In this document: piece after piece, positions 58,080-64,000 of the stretch
Position numbering within the stretch: the first letter of the stretch is position 1
Layout of the letters: every line of letters begins with the position of its first letter
Assembly (NCBI GenBank): GCA_030159075.1
Contig: BROG01000110.1
Coordinates: 381,001-445,000, forward strand
DNA from: Atrina japonica
Taxonomy: Eukaryota; Mollusca; Bivalvia; Pterioida; Pinnidae
Length of the DNA stretch: 64,000 bases
Direction of reading: 5' to 3'
Notes under the pieces: generated by a model
Database searches by the model: none
What the model saw: the letters and a program-made list of their open reading frames with translations, nothing else
What the model was told of the DNA's origin: nothing
Made by a program: the position numbers and the translations under genes

Positions 58080-59737
58080 CTAGAGCTGAGCTTTTTGCTT
58101 CAGCAAAAAGGGGTCATCCGACCATAGCTGAGGCTACAGCTTTGATACAGCTTCAGCTGAGCAACAGAGCAAAGCTCAGAAGCTATGACCCTGAGACCGA
58201 AGTCCGATCCACGAAGACAATTTTTGATATTTTGAGTTGAAATGTTGAAATTGAGTTGTGACCTTGACTTTTGATCGGATGACCTTGAAACTTCACACAT
58301 ATGTTCTTGAGCTCATTCCCTAGAAGTCATCAACAATAACCTATATATAAAAGTTCTATAGTTTTTGAGCTATTTTGAGTTAAAATCTTCAATTTGAGCT
58401 GTGACCTTGACCTTTCATCGGATGACCTTGAAATTTCACACGTATGTTCTTCAGCTCATTCCCTACAAATCATCAACACTAACCTATATATAAAAGTTCT
58501 ATAGTTTTTGAGCTATTTTGAGTTGAAATTTTGAATTTGAGCTGTGACCTTGACCTTTCATTGGATGACCTAGAAATTTCACACATGTGTTCTTCAGGTC
58601 ATTCCCTACAATTCTGCTACACTAACATATATATATAAGTTGTATAGTTTTTGAGCTATTTTGAGTTGAAATTTTCAATTTGAGCTGTGACCTTGACCTT
58701 TCATCGGATGACCTTGAAACTTCACACATATGTTCTTTAGCTCATTCCCTACAAATCATCAACACTAATCTATATATAAAAGTTCTATAGTTTTTGAGCT
58801 ATTTTGAGTTGAATTTTTCAATTTGAGCTGTGACCTTGACCTTTCATCGGATGACCTTGAAATTTCACACATATGTTTTTCAGCTCATTCCCTACAAATC
58901 TTCGAAACTAACATATTATAAAAGTTCGATAGTTTTTGAGTTATTTTGAGTTGAAATTTTCAATTTGAACTGTGACCTTGACCTTTGATCCAACGACCTT
59001 GAAACTTTACATCAAAATTCCTCATCAAATTATCTACATATCTTGTACAGTAACAGGTATATAAAAGTTTCACCGTTTTCGAGCTATTTTCAATTTAAAT
59101 TTTTAGAGAAATTTCAAACTCACCTGTGACCTTGACCTTTCATCCGATGACCATGAAATTTCGTATGAACATTTATCAGCCTATTCTCTACAAATCACTC
59201 ATGTATATGTCTATACTAAAATCTGATAGTTCTAGAGATATTGAGATTTTAAATTTTCAAATGTCTTTGTGACCTTGACCCTAAATGCTGTGACCTTGAA
59301 ACTTTTTAAGCTTTTGCAGCTCATGAAACTGAACAACTTTCTCATGCATATGTCTATAGTAAAAATGCTTTGTTTCTGAGATATTTTGACTTTTGTCTCA
59401 TTTTTAGCTGACAAAAAATGAACCCTTTTTTCAGCCCCTAGCGAGCTTTTTTCAGGGGACACTCAGATCAAATTTGAAACCCACATGCACCACTTCAGTC
59501 TTTGCTCTACCAGAAAATCCAAACAGATTTATTCTAGCTTCAGTAGTTCCTGAGAAAACTGTGCCACAAAATGGGACATGTGAAAAATGAAAAAGGGAGA
59601 TAACTCTGAAAATAGAAGGAATTTTGAAAAAATGAGAAAAATGACCCTGGATCATCTGATGCTTTAATGTTGCTGAAAATTTGAGCATAATCGGCTGAGC
59701 CGTTTATGAACTACAGCCAGTACAAAATCTGTTGGAG
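58080..59737 (-). mobile_element. Composite element, copy 3 (about 1.66 kb, shortest)
   Basis: CTAG at 58080-58083. The hairpin stem (58091-58098 / 58103-58110) is unchanged, but the loop is TTCA instead of TGAA. One 49-bp subrepeat and about 8 units of the 143-bp array. The far end is diverged (AAATCTGTTGGAGAAA in place of AAATCTACTAGGAAA) and is followed by A-rich and AAT repeats. Confidence 0.65.
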
Positions 59738-59787
59738 AAAAAAAAAAAGAATAATAATAATAATAATAATAATAATCACGAAAACAA

Positions 59788-59869
59788 TAGGGTCATCCGA
59801 CCTGAAGTCGGATGACCCTAATAATTGCAATAATAGTAGGGTCATCCGACCTGAAGTCGGATGACCCTA
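59788..59869. repeat. Two identical 33-bp perfect palindromes between element copies
   Basis: TAGGGTCATCCGAC, loop CTGAA, then GTCGGATGACCCTA occurs at 59788-59820 and again at 59837-59869, separated by 16 bp of AT-rich sequence. The 14-bp stems are perfect. The arm word GGGTCATCCGA is the same as the sequence just inside the terminal hairpin of every composite element, so the palindromes look derived from that end. Confidence 0.93.
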
Positions 59870-59873
59870 ATAA

Positions 59874-61965
59874 CTAGAGCTGAGCTTTTTGCTGAAGCAA
59901 AAAGGGGTCATCCGACCATAGCTGAGGCTACAGCTTTGATACAGCTTCAGCTGAGCAACAGAGCAAAGCTCAGAAGCTATGACCCTGAGACCAAAGTCCG
60001 ATCCTCAAAGACAATTTTTGATATTTTGAGCTGAAATGTTGCAATTGAGTTGTGACCTTGACTTTTGATCAGATGATCTTGAAACTTCACACATATGTTC
60101 TTGAGCTCATTCCCTAGAAATCATCAACAATAACCTGTATATAAAAGTTCTATAGTTTTTTAGCTTATTTGAGTTGAAATTTTCAATTTGAGCTGTGACC
60201 TTGACCTTTCATCGGATGACCTTGAAACTTCACACATGTGTTCTTCATCGCATTCCCTACAAATCTTTAACACTAACATATATATAAAAGTTCTATAGTT
60301 TTTGAGCTATTTTGAGTTGAAATTTTCAATTTGAGCTGTGACCTTGACCTTTCATCCGATGACCTTGAAACTTCACACATGTGTTCTTCATCGCATTCCC
60401 TACAAATCTTCAACACTAACATATATATATAAAAGTTCCATAGTTTTTTTTAGCTATTTTGAGTTGAAATTTTCAAATTGAGCTGTGACCTTGACCTTTC
60501 ATCGGATGACCTTGAAATTTCACACATATGTTCTACAGCGCATTCCCTACAAATCTGCAACAGTAATATATATATAAAAGTTCTATAGTTTTTGAGCTAT
60601 TTTGAGTTGAAATTTTCAATTTGAGCTGTGACCTTGACCTTTCATCGGATGACCTTGAAATTTCAAACATATGTTCTTCAGCTCATTCCCTACAAATTTC
60701 CAAGAATAACATATATATAAAAGTTCTACAGTTTTTGAGCTATTTTGAGTTGAAATTTTCAATTTGAGCTGTGACCTTGACCTTTCATCAAATGACCTTG
60801 AAATTTCACACATATGTTCTTCAGCTCATTCCCTACAAATCTTCAACAGTAACATATATATAAAAGTTCTATAGTTTTTGAGCTATTTTGAGTTGAAATT
60901 TTCACTTTGAGCTGTGACCTTGACCTTTCATCGGATGACCTTGAAATTTCACACACATGTTATTCATCTCATTCCCTACAAATCTTCAACAGTAACATAT
61001 ATATAAAAGTTCTATAGTTTTTGAGCTATTTTGAGTTGAAATTTTCAATTTGAGCTGTGACCTTGACCTTTCATCGGATGACCTTGAAATTTCACACGTA
61101 TGTTCTTCAGCTCATTCCCTACAAATCTTCAACACTAACATATATATAAAAGTTCTATAGTTTTTGAGTTATTTTGAGTTGAAATTTTCAATTTGAGCTG
61201 TGACCTTGACCTTTGATGCAACGACCTTGAAACTTTACATCAAAATTTTTCATCGAATTATCTACATATCTTGTACAGTAACAGGTATATAAAAGTTTCA
61301 CCGTTTTCGAGCTATTTTCAATTGAAATTTTTATAGAAATTTCAAACTCACCTGTGACCTTGACCTTTTATCCGATGACCATGAAATTGCGTATGAAGAT
61401 TTATCAGCCTATTCTCTACAAATCACTCATGTATTTGTCTATACTAAAATCTGATAGTTCTAGAGATATTGAGATTTTAAATTTTCAAAGGTCTCTGTGA
61501 CCTTGACCTTAAATCACGTGACCTTGAAACTTTTTGAGCTTTTGAATCTCATGAAACTGAACAACTTTCTCATGCATATGTCTATAGTAAAGATGTGTAG
61601 TTTCTGAGATATTTTGACTTTTCTCTCATTTTTAGCTGAAAAAATATGAGCCCTTTTTTCAGCCCCTAGCGAGCTTTTTTCAGGGGATACTTGGATCAAA
61701 TTTGAAAGATGCATGCACAACTTCAGCCTTTGCTCTTTCAGAAAATCCAAACAGATTTGCTCTAGCTTCAGTAGTTGCGGAGAAAAATCACCCACAAAAT
61801 GGGACATGAAAAAAGTGATAAAGGGAGATAACTCGAGAAGGAAAGGAAATTTTTGAAAAATTTCAAAAACCTATCTGTAGAATGTTGCTGTGCACAAACG
61901 CTGAAAATTTGAGCAAAATCGGCTGAGCCGTTTTTGCTCTAGAGCTGACACAAAATCTACTAGGA
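59874..61965 (-). mobile_element. Composite element, copy 4 (about 2.09 kb)
   Basis: CTAG at 59874-59877, canonical hairpin, one 49-bp subrepeat, about 11 units of the 143-bp repeat. Its first few hundred bases resemble copy 3 (GACCATAGCTGAGG, ATTGAGTTGTGACC), whereas its last 500 bases are nearly identical to those of copy 1. It ends TCTACTAGGA before AAT repeats. Confidence 0.68.
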
Positions 61966-61986
61966 AAAAAAGAATAATAATAATAA

Positions 61987-64000
61987 CTAGAGGCGAGGTT
62001 GTTGCTGAAGCAACAACGGGGTCATCCGATCAGTTACGGGACCAAATGGTTGAAAAGAAGTTGAAAAAGAAATGAGATAAGAAAGGAAGTTTTCAATGAA
62101 TTTTGAAACTTCTCAAGTTCTCAAACATATATTTGAAAAAACATTTGAAAACGAATTGAGCTATGACCTTGACCTTTGACCCCACGAGCTTTAAACTCCA
62201 CAGAGTTATCTCTCAACAAAATTGCACACTTTAACTGTGACCTTGACCTTTGATTTGATGACCTTCATAATTCTCACAAAATATTCTTTAGCAAATTGCA
62301 TATAATTCTGAAACACTAACATCTATATAAAAGTCCTATAGTTTATTGAGCAATGTTAAATTGAAATTTAAACAAAATTTTGAAATATGCCTGTGACCTT
62401 GACCTTTGATCCAAAGACCTTGAAACTTCACACAAATAGTTTACAGTATAGTACCTACAAATCCTAAACACTAACCTGTATATAAAAGTTCTATAGTTTA
62501 GATATTGTGAGTTGAAATTTTTAATTTGAGCTGTGACCTTGACCTTTCATTGGATGACCTTGAAACTTCAGACATATTTTCTACCGCATATTTCCTACAA
62601 ATCTTCAACACTAACATATATATAAAACTTCCATAGTTTTTAAGCTATTTTGAATTGAAATTTTTACTGAATTTTCAAATATACCTGTGACCTTGACATT
62701 TGATCCGATGACTTTGAAACTTCACACAAATATTTTTCAGTATAATACCTACAAATCTTCAACGTAACATGTATATAAAAGTTTTATAGTTTTTGAGCTA
62801 TTTTCAGTTGTAATTTTTACCGAAATTTCAAATATCCCTGTGACCTTGACCTTTGATCCAACGACCTTGAAACTTCACCGAAATATTTGTTTGTATAATA
62901 CCTACAAATCTTCTATGTAACATATATATATAAGTTCTATACTATTTGAGCTATTTTAAGTTGAAATTTCAACTGAATTTTTAAACTAAGCTATGACCTT
63001 GAATTTTGATCCGATGACCTTGAAACTTCACACAAATATTCTTTGCGTCTTTGTCTATAGATATCTGTCGCCACCTAAATTTCCGGGGAGGGAAAGTTTT
63101 GAGCTATTTGAAGTTGAAATTTGCACTGAATTTTCAAATTCAGTTGTGACCTTGAACTTTGATCCGATGACCTTGAAACTTCACACAAATATTTTTCAGA
63201 ATAATACCTACAAATCTTCAACAGTAACATATATATAAAAGTTCTATAGTATTTGAGCTATTTTGAATTGAAATTTTAACTGAATTTTCAAATATACTTG
63301 TGACCTTGACATTTGTTCCAATGACCTTGAAACTTCACACATTTTTTTTTCAGTCAATTCCCTACAAATCCTAAACACTAACATGTATATAAAAGTTCTA
63401 TAGTTTTTCTGTTATTTTGAGTTGAAATTTTAACAAAATTTTCAAATATGCCTGTGACCTTGACCTATGATCCAACGACCTTGAAACTTCTCACATATTT
63501 TCTACAGTATATTTCCTACAAATCTTAAACACTAACATATATATAAAACTTTCATAGTTTTTAAGCTATTTTGAATTGAAATTTCAACTGAATTTTCAAA
63601 TATATCTGTGACCTTGATATTTGATCCGATGACCTTGAAACTTCACACAAATATTTTTCAGTATAATACCTACAAATCTTCAACAGTAACATATATATAA
63701 AAGTTTTATAGTTTTTGAGCTATTTTCAATTGAAATTTTAACAAAATTTTCAAATATACCTGTGACCTTGACCTTTGACCCTATGACCTTGAAACTTCGC
63801 ACAAATATTTTTTAGTACAATACCTACAAATCTTCAACAGTAACATATATATTAAAGTTCTATAGTATTTGAACTATTTTAAATTGAAATTTTAACTGAA
63901 TTTTCAAATATACTTGTGACCTTGACATTTCTTCCAATGACCTTGAAAATTCACACAAATATTTTTGACTATAATACCTACAAATCTTCAACAGTAACAT
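61987..64000 (-). mobile_element. Composite element, copy 5, diverged subfamily, runs off the window
   Basis: CTAG at 61987-61990 follows AATAATAATAA. The terminal hairpin is GTTGTTGC-TGAA-GCAACAAC (61998-62017): the stem sequence differs from copies 1-4 but still pairs fully. The 49-bp subrepeat module is absent. The internal units (about 13, period about 150 bp) keep TGACCTTGAC and GACCTTGAAACTTCACAC but differ in the spacer (AACTGAATTTTCAAATATAC). The other end lies beyond 64000. Confidence 0.65.

Noticed and set aside
62993..63238. 81-residue plus-strand frame with an internal repeat (LNFDPMTLKLHTN)
   Set aside because: The peptide repeat simply mirrors the roughly 143-bp DNA unit (GATCCGATGACCTTGAAACT), which is in frame over two units by chance.
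52528..64000. CRISPR-like array
   Set aside because: Repeats are contiguous 143-bp units without unique spacers, in an intron-bearing animal genome; this is a satellite-type array.

Overview
This is an AT-rich, repeat-laden, intron-bearing animal genome window, most likely from a mollusc and probably a bivalve. That guess rests on the tRNA-derived SINEs, an invertebrate-type reverse-transcriptase remnant, minisatellite-rich non-autonomous elements, and a Krueppel-like factor gene of bilaterian KLF1/2/4 type. The species cannot be fixed from sequence alone.

Layout. Positions 1-44,900 look like a gene desert. I find no convincing host coding exon there. It holds many microsatellites (long TA, TC, GA, CA, ATCT and GATA tracts), several minisatellites (5.7, 8.4, 21.7-22.5 and 26.75-27.36 kb), two SINE families, a broken reverse-transcriptase fragment (1.82-2.43 kb) and several short inverted-repeat transposons. 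The clearest transposon is a 107-bp hairpin element at 7829-7935, which has a 5-bp target duplication and an empty-site copy next to it. Others are a TTAA-flanked 350-bp pair (18.4 and 41.9 kb), a foldback pair (16.7 and 32.7 kb) and a TA-flanked element at 38.7 kb.

Positions about 44,940-48,720 carry the only confident gene, a KLF1/2/4-class zinc-finger transcription factor on the + strand. The large last exon (46223-47473) encodes an acidic activation motif, a SUMO-type site, polyglutamine, a basic KRGRR region and three C2H2 fingers. Two upstream exons (45140-45244 and 45925-46002) both start with ATG, both end in phase 0 at a good GT donor and both fit the same acceptor, suggesting two alternative N-termini. 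A perfect MEF2-type site and an ATTGG box lie upstream. Two AATAAA signals close a roughly 1.2-kb 3' UTR.

Positions 48,985-50,250 hold two minisatellites, followed by two SINE-related copies.

Positions 52,242-64,000 and beyond form a head-to-tail array of at least five copies of one composite element. Each copy has a terminal hairpin followed on the minus strand by CTAG, an internal array of about 143-bp units, a roughly 600-bp module at the other end, and AAT microsatellite between copies. The architecture resembles a non-autonomous Helitron/Helentron (HINE-like) family. Each 143-bp unit carries nuclear-receptor-type half-sites (TGACCTTGACC and TGACCTTGAAA) and a TATATAAAAG box, giving about 65 units in 12 kb. 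The fifth copy is diverged, yet its terminal hairpin is kept by paired compensatory changes. This array is the strongest candidate for something undescribed.
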